This document shows, piece after piece, positions 9,253 to 17,635 of a stretch of 64,000 bases of DNA. Source of the stretch: an uncultured Pelagibacteraceae bacterium (GTDB lineage: Bacteria; Pseudomonadota; Alphaproteobacteria; Pelagibacterales; Pelagibacteraceae); contig CACIKW010000003.1 in the NCBI GenBank assembly GCA_902587315.1, positions 1 through 64,000 on the forward strand, given 5' to 3'. The number at the start of each line of letters is the position of its first letter. Positions within the stretch are counted from its first letter, which is position 1. The position numbers and the translations under genes are program-made. The notes beneath the pieces were generated by a model. It ran no database searches and was not told the origin of the DNA. It was given only the letters and a program-made list of their open reading frames with translations.

Positions 9253-10089
9253 ATGCACGCGGGAATAATATTTTTTTTGGTTATACTTGGTTCAGTTCTT
9301 TTTCATATCTTTACCCCCTGGTATTGGACTGACATAGCTTCGAACTGGGGATCAATGGACGACACTATAACTTTAACATTTTGGATTGGTGGCGGTGTTT
9401 TTGTAGCTGTTTGTCTTTTCATGGTTTACTGTGTTTTTAAGTTTTCTTATAAAGAAGGACGTAAAGCAGAATATAAACCAGAAGATAAGAAGCTAGAAAG
9501 AATATTAACATGGGCAACGACTTTAGGAGTTGCTGCACTTCTAGCTCCTGGATTAATTGTTTGGAACCAGTATGTTAACGTTCCAAAAAATGCACTCGAA
9601 ATTGATGTAATGGCTTGGCAATGGGGATGGCAATATAGATTACCCGGCGAAGATGGAAAATTAGGAACCACAAAAATAGTAAATATTAATGATAACAATC
9701 CTTTTGGAATTAATTTAGAAGATTCAAATGGAAAAGATGACGTAATGATCCAAAGCGATGTAATAAATTTAAAAAATAATCGACCAGTAAAAATTTTATT
9801 AAGATCAGTTGATGTACTTCACAATTGGTATGTTCCACAGTTTAGAGCAAAAATGGATGCTGTGCCAGGAGTTGTAACTTATTATTGGTTTGAACCCAAC
9901 AAAGTTGGTAAATATGAAGTATTGTGTGCAGAATATTGTGGAGTTGGACATTATGCTATGAGAGGTGGAGTAATAGTACAATCTGAACAAGATTATGAAA
10001 ATTGGCTACAAGGGCAGCAAACGTTTTCAGAATTAATTGTAAAACAAAAAAAAATAGAATTAAACGAAACAAAACTGGTAAAAAAGTAA
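9253..10089 (+). CDS. ctaC: Cytochrome c oxidase subunit II
   Basis: Subunit II receives electrons from cytochrome c at its CuA centre. The 278-residue protein has hydrophobic segments near residues 3-20, 43-65 and 88-108, then a periplasmic cupredoxin domain. CuA ligands are visible: His in DVLHNWYVP and the block CAEYCGVGHYAM (C-x3-C-x3-H-x2-M). An aromatic run, WQWGWQY, sits before the CuA domain as in true cytochrome c oxidases. There is no C-terminal heme c motif, so it is not a caa3 fusion. It opens the plus-strand oxidase operon. Confidence 0.95.
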   Translation: MHAGIIFFLVILGSVLFHIFTPWYWTDIASNWGSMDDTITLTFWIGGGVFVAVCLFMVYCVFKFSYKEGRKAEYKPEDKKLERILTWATTLGVAALLAPGLIVWNQYVNVPKNALEIDVMAWQWGWQYRLPGEDGKLGTTKIVNINDNNPFGINLEDSNGKDDVMIQSDVINLKNNRPVKILLRSVDVLHNWYVPQFRAKMDAVPGVVTYYWFEPNKVGKYEVLCAEYCGVGHYAMRGGVIVQSEQDYENWLQGQQTFSELIVKQKKIELNETKLVKK

Positions 10090-10127
10090 TTTAAATGAAC
10101 AAAAAAATATATATAAAGTAAGATTTT

Positions 10128-11966
10128 ATGTCAGAAGATTTTAAAGATAGCAAAGCAATTCAAGCCCAATCCTCAGAAACTATTTCAAGTGGTGCAGGAA
10201 GTTCTTCACCAGACTTAGACTATGTAAGGCCTGCAGAAGTTGGTGATCAAGATTTATACCATGGGCATAGTTTTATTACTAAATGGGTTTTTTGTCAGGA
10301 TGCTAAAGTAATCGGAGTACAATATTTTTGTTTAGCAACTTTCACTGGGATTATTGGTCTTATTCTTTCTTGGTTGATGCGATTACAATTAGGATATCCT
10401 GAAGCAGCAGGCTTTATGACTGCTGAACATTATTATCAGTTTGTAACTATGCATGGAATGATAATGGTTGTTTATTTTTTAACAGCACTCTTCCTTGGTG
10501 GTTTTGGAAATTATTTAATTCCTTTAATGGTTGGTGCAAGAGACATGGTTTTTCCTTATCTTAACATGGTAAGTTTTTGGATGTTTTTTGTTGCAGTAGG
10601 AGTTCTGTTAGCAAGCTTTTTTGTTCCAGGTGGACCAACAGGATCGGGATGGACACTTTACCCTCCACAGGCAATTTTGGAAGGAACACCAGGATCAGGT
10701 ATGGGAATAATATTAATGTGTGTATCCTTAATTTTATTTGTGGCTGGATTTACAATGGGTGGATTGAATTATTTAATTACTGTTCTACAAGCTAGAACAA
10801 GAGGAATGACGTTGATGAGAATGCCTTTAACAGTTTGGGGTATTTTTACAGCAACTGTTTTAGCAATGTTAGCGTTCCCTGCATTATTGGTTGGCTCATT
10901 AATGATGATGTTAGACAAATTGCTTGGAACAAGTTTTTTTATGCCCACAATTTTAAAAGCGGGTGAAGTTTTAGAGTATGGCGGAGGAAGTCCTATTTTA
11001 TTTCAGCACTTATTTTGGTTTTTTGGACATCCAGAAGTTTACATTGTTGCTTTGCCAGCATTTGGAATAATTTCAGACTTAATCTCTGTTCACTCTAGAA
11101 AAAATATATTTGGTTACAGAATGATGGTATGGGCCATAGTTATAATAGGAGCTTTAAGCTTTTTTGTATGGGCACACCACATGTATGTCAGTGGAATGAA
11201 CCCTTGGTTTGGATTTTTCTTTGCGACCACAACACTTATTATTGCAGTTCCAACTGCCATGAAAGTTTATAATTGGATTTTAACTCTTTGGAGAGGGAAT
11301 ATTAGAATGAATACTGTAATGTTATGGTGTCTTGGCTTTATAGTTACATTCGTCAACGGAGGTATTACAGGTATTTTTTTAGGAAATGTTTCAGTTGATG
11401 TACCACTATCAGATACATACTTTGTAATTGCGCATTTCCACATGGTAATGGGTATTGCTCCATTAATGGTAATTATGGGCGCTGTTTATCACTGGTTTCC
11501 TTTAGTAACAGGAAAATTCTTAAGTGAGAAATTGGGCAAATGGCACTTCTGGTTAACTTTTTTAGGTGCATATTCAATTTATTTTCCTATGCATTATTTA
11601 GGATTTATTGGAGTGCCAAGAAGATATTTTGAAATGTATGATAGTCCATACATGACCTCTGCTGTAGGAATGAATGAATTTATAAGTACAGCAGCTTTTA
11701 TAGTTGGCGCTGCTCAATTTATTCTAATTTACAATATTATAAAAAGTTTAAAAATAGGAAAAGCAGCAGGAAAAAATCCTTGGCAAGCAAATTCACTAGA
11801 ATGGCTTACTCCTACAGTTCCACCTGAACATGGAAACTGGGGTGATAGATTACCAGTAGTTCATAGATGGGCTTATGATTATAGTGTTCCTGGAGCAAAA
11901 GAAGATTTTATAACCCAAACTACTCCGCCGAGTGAGGTTACGGATAGCAAAGTAGAAAAAACGTAA
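10128..11966 (+). CDS. ctaD: Cytochrome c oxidase subunit I
   Basis: This is the catalytic subunit, carrying heme a and the heme a3-CuB centre in the inner membrane. The 612-residue chain has about twelve helices. WFFGHPEVYI supplies a CuB His, the proton-relay Glu and the cross-linked Tyr typical of A1-type oxidases; HHMYVSG gives the other CuB ligands, and IAHFHMVMG holds the heme a3 and heme a ligands. A polar N-terminal extension of about 50 residues (Ser- and Gln-rich) precedes the first helix. It lies 38 bases after subunit II. Confidence 0.96.
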   Translation: MSEDFKDSKAIQAQSSETISSGAGSSSPDLDYVRPAEVGDQDLYHGHSFITKWVFCQDAKVIGVQYFCLATFTGIIGLILSWLMRLQLGYPEAAGFMTAEHYYQFVTMHGMIMVVYFLTALFLGGFGNYLIPLMVGARDMVFPYLNMVSFWMFFVAVGVLLASFFVPGGPTGSGWTLYPPQAILEGTPGSGMGIILMCVSLILFVAGFTMGGLNYLITVLQARTRGMTLMRMPLTVWGIFTATVLAMLAFPALLVGSLMMMLDKLLGTSFFMPTILKAGEVLEYGGGSPILFQHLFWFFGHPEVYIVALPAFGIISDLISVHSRKNIFGYRMMVWAIVIIGALSFFVWAHHMYVSGMNPWFGFFFATTTLIIAVPTAMKVYNWILTLWRGNIRMNTVMLWCLGFIVTFVNGGITGIFLGNVSVDVPLSDTYFVIAHFHMVMGIAPLMVIMGAVYHWFPLVTGKFLSEKLGKWHFWLTFLGAYSIYFPMHYLGFIGVPRRYFEMYDSPYMTSAVGMNEFISTAAFIVGAAQFILIYNIIKSLKIGKAAGKNPWQANSLEWLTPTVPPEHGNWGDRLPVVHRWAYDYSVPGAKEDFITQTTPPSEVTDSKVEKT

Positions 11967-11977
11967 AGATCTAAATT

Positions 11978-12688
11978 ATGTCTGACCCTAAAATAGAAGG
12001 ATACGAATTTAAACCAGGTTTTAGTGGAATGGCGGCTGACACAGCTTCCGATCAAACCATGTTTAAAGGTGTGCATTGGGGCAAAGCAATGATGTGGATC
12101 TTCTTACTTAGTGATACATTCATATTTAGTTGTTTTTTAATTTCATATATGAAAGGTAGAGGCTCAACACCAGTTGAATGGCCTAACCCAAGCGAAGTAT
12201 TTGGTCTCCACGTTTTTGGCGTTGATGTTCCTTTATTGCTAATTGCCATTATGACATTTGTTTTGATAACGAGCAGTGGAACAATGGCCCTTGCAGTAAA
12301 ATACGGCTACGAAAAGAATCGAAAAATGTGTGGCTGGCTAATATTAGCAACAGCGATAGGTGGACTTACTTTTGTTGGCATGCAAGCTTTTGAATGGTCA
12401 AAGCTAATTCACGAAGGAGTAAGACCTTGGGAAAATCCTTTTGGAGCACCACAATTTGGTTCATTTTTCTTTATGATAACTGGATTTCATGGAACCCACG
12501 TATCAATAGGCGTAATCTTTTTATTTATATATGCTTATAAAACTTTTGCAGGCCATTATGATGAACAAAAAAGAGGATGGTTTACTTCAATAAGAGGTGA
12601 CTATGTTGAAATAGAAATTCTTGGTTTGTACTGGCACTTTGTAGATTTAGTATGGGTGTTTATTTTTGCATTTTTTTATTTATGGTAA
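11978..12688 (+). CDS. ctaE: Cytochrome c oxidase subunit III
   Basis: Subunit III stabilises the oxidase core and its proton uptake. The 236-residue protein has five hydrophobic helices, the acidic residue in WIFLLSDTFIF, GFHGTHVSIG for the conserved His helix, and a C-terminal YWHFVDLVWVFIF block that is diagnostic for the family. It lies 11 bases after subunit I and 8 bases before subunit IV. It is clearly the orthodox subunit III compared with the divergent paralogue at 8292-8972. Confidence 0.93.
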   Translation: MSDPKIEGYEFKPGFSGMAADTASDQTMFKGVHWGKAMMWIFLLSDTFIFSCFLISYMKGRGSTPVEWPNPSEVFGLHVFGVDVPLLLIAIMTFVLITSSGTMALAVKYGYEKNRKMCGWLILATAIGGLTFVGMQAFEWSKLIHEGVRPWENPFGAPQFGSFFFMITGFHGTHVSIGVIFLFIYAYKTFAGHYDEQKRGWFTSIRGDYVEIEILGLYWHFVDLVWVFIFAFFYLW

Positions 12689-12696
12689 ATTAAAAT

Positions 12697-13032
12697 ATGG
12701 ACGAAACAAACAAAAAAGAACAAACAACAACACACAAGATAGGAATTTATCTTTGGATATGGGGACTATTGTTTGTTCTAAGTTTTTTTTCATACATGGT
12801 GGACTGGTATCAATTCCAAGGTTTGCTTAGATGGTCATTAATTTTAATATTTATGTTTTTAAAAGCAGGATTAATTATGGCTTTCTTTATGCATTTATTT
12901 TGGGAGAGATATGCACTAGTAAATGTTTTATTATGGCCAATGACAGCAATTGCATGTTTTATATTTCTTATGGTAGCTGAGTTTAAGTACACACTTTTTA
13001 CTAGACTGTTTTATTTTTTTGTTGGAGGTTAA
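12697..13032 (+). CDS. Cytochrome c oxidase subunit IV (COX4_pro/CyoD-like)
   Basis: A small accessory subunit of bacterial heme-copper oxidases. The 111 residues hold three hydrophobic helices (about residues 18-36, 46-66 and 77-95), and the family hallmark MHLFWER lies after helix 2. It directly follows subunit III in the operon. Such subunits are thought to help assembly or CuB stability; no catalytic residues are expected. Confidence 0.85.
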   Translation: MDETNKKEQTTTHKIGIYLWIWGLLFVLSFFSYMVDWYQFQGLLRWSLILIFMFLKAGLIMAFFMHLFWERYALVNVLLWPMTAIACFIFLMVAEFKYTLFTRLFYFFVGG

Positions 13033-13038
13033 AAATTT

Positions 13039-13302
13039 ATGGATGGATATACTATATTAGCAGGATTTTTATTATTTTTTTTATTTTTTATTTACATAAC
13101 TTGGTTTGGCTTTTCAATAAAAGTTGAAAATGAGAAAGATAAAGGATCAGAAATTAAAATAAATCCATATGATCAGATTCCTTTACATAGAAAAATAATT
13201 GATAAAAAAAATCACAAGGTTGGAGTTTTTGATCTTGGAAACCATATACTTATTATTGGATTAATATTAATAGTAATATTTATATCACTTAATGTTGATT
13301 AA
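13039..13302 (+). CDS. Unknown 87-residue two-helix membrane protein in cox operon
   Basis: I do not recognise this gene. It encodes an N-terminal helix (about residues 5-27), a polar middle of about 38 residues with an INPYDQIPLHRK stretch, and a C-terminal helix (about 68-85). Spacing is 6 bases after subunit IV and 2 bases before ctaB, so it is almost surely in the same operon and likely acts on the oxidase or heme A supply. It could be a lineage-specific small subunit or assembly factor. Confidence 0.65.
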   Translation: MDGYTILAGFLLFFLFFIYITWFGFSIKVENEKDKGSEIKINPYDQIPLHRKIIDKKNHKVGVFDLGNHILIIGLILIVIFISLNVD

Positions 13303-13304
13303 AA

Positions 13305-14216
13305 GTGACTGTCAATATACTCAATAAAAAAACTGTTTCTTTTAATATTTTATCTTACCTAAAATCTTTATTATTATTAATGAAACCAAGAGTAATGTCT
13401 TTGGTTATTTTTACATCTGCAGTTGGACTATTAACCGCACCATCGATTGTTTCTTTTAGAGAATCAATAATTGGAATTTTTTTTGTAGCCATGGGAGCTG
13501 GAGCTGCTGGAGCTTTAAACATGTGGTATGAAGCAGATTTAGATAAACTAATGGCAAGAACTTGTTTAAGACCTATACCAACGGGTAAAGTTAATAGAAA
13601 CCATGCATTAGTATTTGGTATTATACTTTCAACAGTTTCTATTTATGGACTTTATTATTTTGCAAATACAATTTCAGCAATTTTGTTGTTTTCGACGATA
13701 TCCTTTTATTTATTTGTATATACAATCTGGCTTAAAAGACTTACTCCACAAAATATTGTTATAGGGGGTGCAGCAGGTGCCTTGCCACCAGTCATTGGCT
13801 GGACAATAGCAACAGGCTCGTTATCTATTGAACCTATAACTTTCTTTTTAATTATATTTTATTGGACACCATCCCATTTTTGGGCATTGAGCCTATATAA
13901 AGCACAAGATTATGAAAAAGCAAAAATTCCAATGTTACCTATTACAAATGGAATTGAAGTAACGAAGAAAAAAATATTTGTTTATTCTTTATTTATGCTA
14001 CCGATAGTTATACTTCCATACTATATCGGTTTTACTGGCAAAATATTTTTATTTACATCTTTGTTTCTTACTCTTTATTACAATTATATTTGTTATGATC
14101 TTTTAAATTTTAAAAAAAACAAATTTGAGCTTAATAAAGCTAAAAAAGTTTTTTCCTATTCAATACTTTACTTATTTCTTTTATTTGTATTATTTTTAGT
14201 AGACAATTTATTCTAA
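13305..14216 (+). CDS. ctaB: Protoheme IX farnesyltransferase (heme O synthase)
   Basis: CtaB converts heme B to heme O, the precursor of heme A for the oxidase encoded upstream. The 303-residue UbiA-superfamily protein has about nine helices and the two Asp motifs NMWYEADLDKLMART and YKAQDYEKAKIPM. The frame opens with GTG at 13305, 2 bases after the previous stop; the first internal ATG (MKPRVMS, residue 27) would cut into the conserved start of helix 1, so GTG is preferred. heme A synthase (ctaA) is not in the window. Confidence 0.92.
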   Translation: MTVNILNKKTVSFNILSYLKSLLLLMKPRVMSLVIFTSAVGLLTAPSIVSFRESIIGIFFVAMGAGAAGALNMWYEADLDKLMARTCLRPIPTGKVNRNHALVFGIILSTVSIYGLYYFANTISAILLFSTISFYLFVYTIWLKRLTPQNIVIGGAAGALPPVIGWTIATGSLSIEPITFFLIIFYWTPSHFWALSLYKAQDYEKAKIPMLPITNGIEVTKKKIFVYSLFMLPIVILPYYIGFTGKIFLFTSLFLTLYYNYICYDLLNFKKNKFELNKAKKVFSYSILYLFLLFVLFLVDNLF

Positions 14217-14219
14217 ATT

Positions 14220-14249
14220 ATATTTAAATTTATTTATTAATTTAAATAT
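14220..14249. repeat. AT-only inverted repeat between ctaB and ctaG
   Basis: Two perfect 11-base arms, ATATTTAAATT (14220-14230) and AATTTAAATAT (14239-14249), flank an 8-base loop in the short gap between ctaB and ctaG. It could fold in RNA as a weak hairpin that sets downstream expression or protects the 3' end. There is no T-tract after it, so it is not a classic terminator. Chance is possible in such AT-rich DNA. Confidence 0.4.
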
Positions 14250-14272
14250 TGTAGGATTATTCAACAGATCTA

Positions 14273-14752
14273 ATGATTAAGAAAAAAGAAAAAAATTTTT
14301 TAATATTATTTGGAACATTTATATCTTTAATTGTTTTTGCACTATTAATTGCGAAATATTCAGAATTCAGAGAAAAAAATGTAAATAATAAGAATATAAA
14401 CTTAATTTTTAATACAAATATAGCAAATGATTTACCTTGGCTTTTTTTATCAAAAAAAAATCATATTAATTCTAAAATTGGACAAGTTTACAAGGTAGAA
14501 TTTTATGTAGAAAATGAAGGACAAAAACAATCTTCTGGTAAAGCAATTTATGATATTAAACCAAGTTTTTTTAAAGAGTATTTTGTAGAAATGGACTGCT
14601 TTTGTTATAAAAAACAAACATTACTACCTGGTGAAAAATCTAATTATTCAGTAACTTTTTATATTGATGATAGAATATTAAAAAATTCAAAAGTAAAAGA
14701 TATTAATGACGTCAATATCTTGTATACTTTTTTAAAAGTTAGTGATCTTTAA
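14273..14752 (+). CDS. ctaG: Cytochrome c oxidase assembly protein CtaG/Cox11 (short form)
   Basis: Cox11 proteins insert copper into the CuB site of subunit I. One membrane anchor (about residues 8-27) is followed by an immunoglobulin-like domain containing the copper motif CFC (Cys109 and Cys111) in MDCFCYKKQTLLPGE and a final LYTF strand. At 159 residues it is shorter than usual (about 180-200), and the LY..FC..TG..G segment that normally follows the anchor, with its conserved Cys, is absent. The gene lies between ctaB and thrC on the same strand. Confidence 0.85.
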   Translation: MIKKKEKNFLILFGTFISLIVFALLIAKYSEFREKNVNNKNINLIFNTNIANDLPWLFLSKKNHINSKIGQVYKVEFYVENEGQKQSSGKAIYDIKPSFFKEYFVEMDCFCYKKQTLLPGEKSNYSVTFYIDDRILKNSKVKDINDVNILYTFLKVSDL

Positions 14753-14760
14753 AAGCATTT

Positions 14761-16128
14761 ATGAAATATATAAGCACAAGAAACAATTCTAAAGAATATA
14801 ATTTTGAACAAATTTTTATTAAAGGTTTGGCAGATGATGGAGGTCTTTACGTACCGAAATCATTAAAAAAATATAGTGCTGACGAATTAATAAGATTCAA
14901 AAATTTAAACTATAATGAATTATCTACTGAAATAATAAATTTGTTTTCATCAGATTTTATCTCAAAAGATGAACTTTCATCCTTAATTAAAAAATCATAT
15001 TCAACATTTAGAGAAAAAGAAGTTGTTAAAATTTCTAGTTTAGGAAAATTAAAATTATTAGAATTATTTCACGGTCCAACGCTAGCCTTCAAAGACGTTG
15101 CAATGCAATTCATTGGAAACTTGTATGAATATTATTTAAGTAAAAATGATAAAAAAATAAATATAGTTGTTGCAACTTCAGGAGATACAGGTGCAGCAGC
15201 AATAGATGCTATTAAAGGAAAATCTAATTTAAATATTTTTGTTTTGCACCCAAATAATAGAATTTCACCAGTTCAAAGAAAATTAATGACAACTGTTGAA
15301 GAAAAAAATGTTTACAATATTGCAATAGATGGAAATTTTGATGATTGCCAGAACTTGGTCAAAAGTATGTTTTCTGATTTAGAATTTTCTAAATCTATAA
15401 ATATGTCAGGCGTAAATTCAATCAATTGGGCAAGAATTATTGCTCAAACAGTTTATTATTTTTACTCATATTTTAAATTAGGCAAAGAAACTCTTTCATT
15501 TTCAGTACCAACTGGAAACTTTGGCGATGTTTTTGCAGGTTATCTTGCAAAAAAAATGGGATTACCAATTGATAAATTAATTGTTGCAACAAACGAAAAT
15601 GATATTTTGCACAGAGCAATCTCAAAAGGAGACTATGTTTCAAAAGAAGTTAAAGAAACATTGTCACCTAGTATGGATATTCAATTAGCAAGTAATTTTG
15701 AAAGACTAATTTATTATATAAATAATTCTGATTCTGGAAAAACAGCTGAAATTATGAAAAAAGTTAAGCAAAATTCTTATCAAATTGAAAAGAACAATTT
15801 AGATGAAATTCAAAAGGATTTTTTATCTGAAAGTTGTAATGAGCAAGAAACTTTAGAAATTATTAAAAAAAATTATGAAGAAAATAATATCATATTAGAT
15901 CCGCATACAGCTGTTGGAGTAGGGGCTGCAAAAAAACTATCTTTTAATGATTGTGTAGTTTTATCAACTGCCCACCCATGTAAATTCCCGGATGCTACAA
16001 ATAATGCAATAAATAAGCATGAAAAGTTACCCGAAGAACTTCAGCATGTACTTGACAAAAAAGAAAATTTTCAATTATTAAAAAACAATACTGAAGAAGT
16101 AAAAAACTTTGTCAAAAGCAAAGTTTAA
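14761..16128 (+). CDS. thrC: Threonine synthase
   Basis: ThrC turns O-phosphohomoserine into threonine using PLP. The 455-residue length fits the long proteobacterial class. The PLP lysine lies in HGPTLAFKDVAMQ, and TSGDTGAAAID and SVPTGNFGDVFAGY bind the cofactor phosphate and substrate. It follows ctaG after 8 bases, a placement seen in many alphaproteobacteria. It faces the rnhA-thrB-ispH group, so both last steps of threonine synthesis are within 2 kb but on opposite strands. Confidence 0.95.
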   Translation: MKYISTRNNSKEYNFEQIFIKGLADDGGLYVPKSLKKYSADELIRFKNLNYNELSTEIINLFSSDFISKDELSSLIKKSYSTFREKEVVKISSLGKLKLLELFHGPTLAFKDVAMQFIGNLYEYYLSKNDKKINIVVATSGDTGAAAIDAIKGKSNLNIFVLHPNNRISPVQRKLMTTVEEKNVYNIAIDGNFDDCQNLVKSMFSDLEFSKSINMSGVNSINWARIIAQTVYYFYSYFKLGKETLSFSVPTGNFGDVFAGYLAKKMGLPIDKLIVATNENDILHRAISKGDYVSKEVKETLSPSMDIQLASNFERLIYYINNSDSGKTAEIMKKVKQNSYQIEKNNLDEIQKDFLSESCNEQETLEIIKKNYEENNIILDPHTAVGVGAAKKLSFNDCVVLSTAHPCKFPDATNNAINKHEKLPEELQHVLDKKENFQLLKNNTEEVKNFVKSKV

Positions 16129-16129
16129 A

Positions 16130-16154
16130 GGGGCATTCTATTGCCAGGTGCCTC
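16130..16154. terminator. GC-rich hairpin in the only real convergent gap (thrC/rnhA)
   Basis: Two bases after the thrC stop, GGGGCA (16130-16135) can pair with TGCCTC (16149-16154) across a 13-base loop (one G-T pair). It is a GC-rich island in very AT-rich DNA and lies in the 115-base gap between convergent genes. No T-tract follows on either strand, so a factor-dependent or weak terminator is the most that can be said. Confidence 0.3.
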
Positions 16155-16243
16155 AAATTTCAAACTATCATCATGATAAGTATGAATACAACCAAAACAA
16201 TTACTGGAGCAAAAAAATATTGCATATTCTTATTCTAAATATT

Positions 16244-16666
16244 TTATAAATTTGCAGCTTCTCTAGCAATCAAATCGACTTCATTATTTAATTCATCTGT
16301 AGAATGTGCTTTTACCCAATTCCAACTTATTTCAAATTCATTAGCTAGAAGATCTAACTCTTCCCAAAGTTCTTTATTTTTAACTGTTTGTTTGTCTGCA
16401 GTTTTCCATCCATTTTTTTTCCAATTATGGATCCACTCTGTTATTCCTGATTTTACATATTTAGAGTCTGTAAAAATTTGAACTTTGCTTTCTTTAGGAA
16501 TTTTCTTTAAAGCTTCAATTGGAGCAAGTAGCTCCATTTGATTATTTGTAGTATTTTTTTTGCTTCCTTTTATTTGAGTTTTTTTCCCATTATAAATAAT
16601 TATTGCTGCCCATCCACCATTTCCTGGATTTTCTAAACATGACCCATCTGTATAAATTTTAATCAT
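16244..16666 (-). CDS. rnhA: Ribonuclease HI
   Basis: RNase HI cuts RNA in RNA-DNA hybrids. The 140-residue protein carries the catalytic set: Asp in IYTDGSCLENPGNGGW, Glu in NNQMELLAPIEAL, Asp in IFTDSKYV, and the last Asp in NNEVDLIAREA, plus the active-site His in KAHSTDE. Its start lies one base after the thrB stop. The ispH-thrB-rnhA order is common in alphaproteobacteria. Confidence 0.94.
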   Translation of the reverse strand: MIKIYTDGSCLENPGNGGWAAIIIYNGKKTQIKGSKKNTTNNQMELLAPIEALKKIPKESKVQIFTDSKYVKSGITEWIHNWKKNGWKTADKQTVKNKELWEELDLLANEFEISWNWVKAHSTDELNNEVDLIAREAANL

Positions 16667-17635
16667 TTAATTATAATAATTTTTAAAATTGTTAAATTGA
16701 TTATGCACTTTAAGTTTTTGAATATACTCTCTTGGATTCTTTATTTTAATAATAGCACTTTTTGGAGTATTTAAGTAATCATAGGTTCTTGTTAACAAAT
16801 ATCTAAGAGCCGCACCTCTAGACAAGATATTTAAAGATTTTTTTTCTTCAACAGAGAACTTTCTTATTTTTGAATAACCTCTAATAAGATTTGTTGATTT
16901 TTTTTTATTAAAGATAAATTTATTATTTTTTTTATCGAAACATAATGCATTGATACAAATAGCAATTTCATACATTAAAAAATCATTACACGCAAAATAG
17001 AAATCAATATATCCGTGAAATTTATTTTTCTTAAAAAAAATATTATCAATAAATAAATCAGCGTGAATTATTCCATAAGGTAAATTTTTTGGCCATTTAT
17101 TTTTTATTTTTAAGAAAGTATTTTTCATTAAATCATTTAAATTTGGGTTTATAATTTTAGATTTGTTTCCAATTTTATTTAACAGCTTTGGCCATTCCTT
17201 TAATGATAAAGAATTTTTTCTATAAAGTTTTATTTTTTTAGATGCTATGTGAAATTTAGCTATATTTTTACCAATTTCATAACAGTTTTTTGGGTTTAAT
17301 TTTAACTTATCTTTTCCCTCAACAAAGGAAACAATAGAGGCAGTCTTATTTTTTATTTTTATCAAAAAACTTCCCCTTATATTTTTTTGAGGCTTCGGAC
17401 AATTAATTTTATATTTACTTAACTTGTCCATTAAATTCATAAAAAAGGGTAAATCTTTTTTTTGAACTCTTTTTTCAAAAAGTGTAAGTATGAATTTTTT
17501 ATTTTTTGTTTTTAAAAGGTAATTAGTATTTTCTATTCCCTTTTTAATACCTTTAAAAGAAATTATTTTTCCTAATTTATAGTTCTTCTCAATTGATCTA
17601 ATATCATTCGAAGTTATTTTTGTATAAATTGCCAT
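16667..17635 (-). CDS. thrB: Homoserine kinase, ThrB2 (APH-fold) type
   Basis: This enzyme phosphorylates homoserine, feeding ThrC. It is the aminoglycoside-phosphotransferase-like class used by alphaproteobacteria, not the GHMP type. In 322 residues the catalytic loop GIIHADLFIDNIFF and the Mg-binding GYIDFYFACNDF are clear. It starts directly after the ispH stop and ends against rnhA, so it is cotranscribed with them. Lysine content is high, as in much of this window. Confidence 0.9.
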   Translation of the reverse strand: MAIYTKITSNDIRSIEKNYKLGKIISFKGIKKGIENTNYLLKTKNKKFILTLFEKRVQKKDLPFFMNLMDKLSKYKINCPKPQKNIRGSFLIKIKNKTASIVSFVEGKDKLKLNPKNCYEIGKNIAKFHIASKKIKLYRKNSLSLKEWPKLLNKIGNKSKIINPNLNDLMKNTFLKIKNKWPKNLPYGIIHADLFIDNIFFKKNKFHGYIDFYFACNDFLMYEIAICINALCFDKKNNKFIFNKKKSTNLIRGYSKIRKFSVEEKKSLNILSRGAALRYLLTRTYDYLNTPKSAIIKIKNPREYIQKLKVHNQFNNFKNYYN

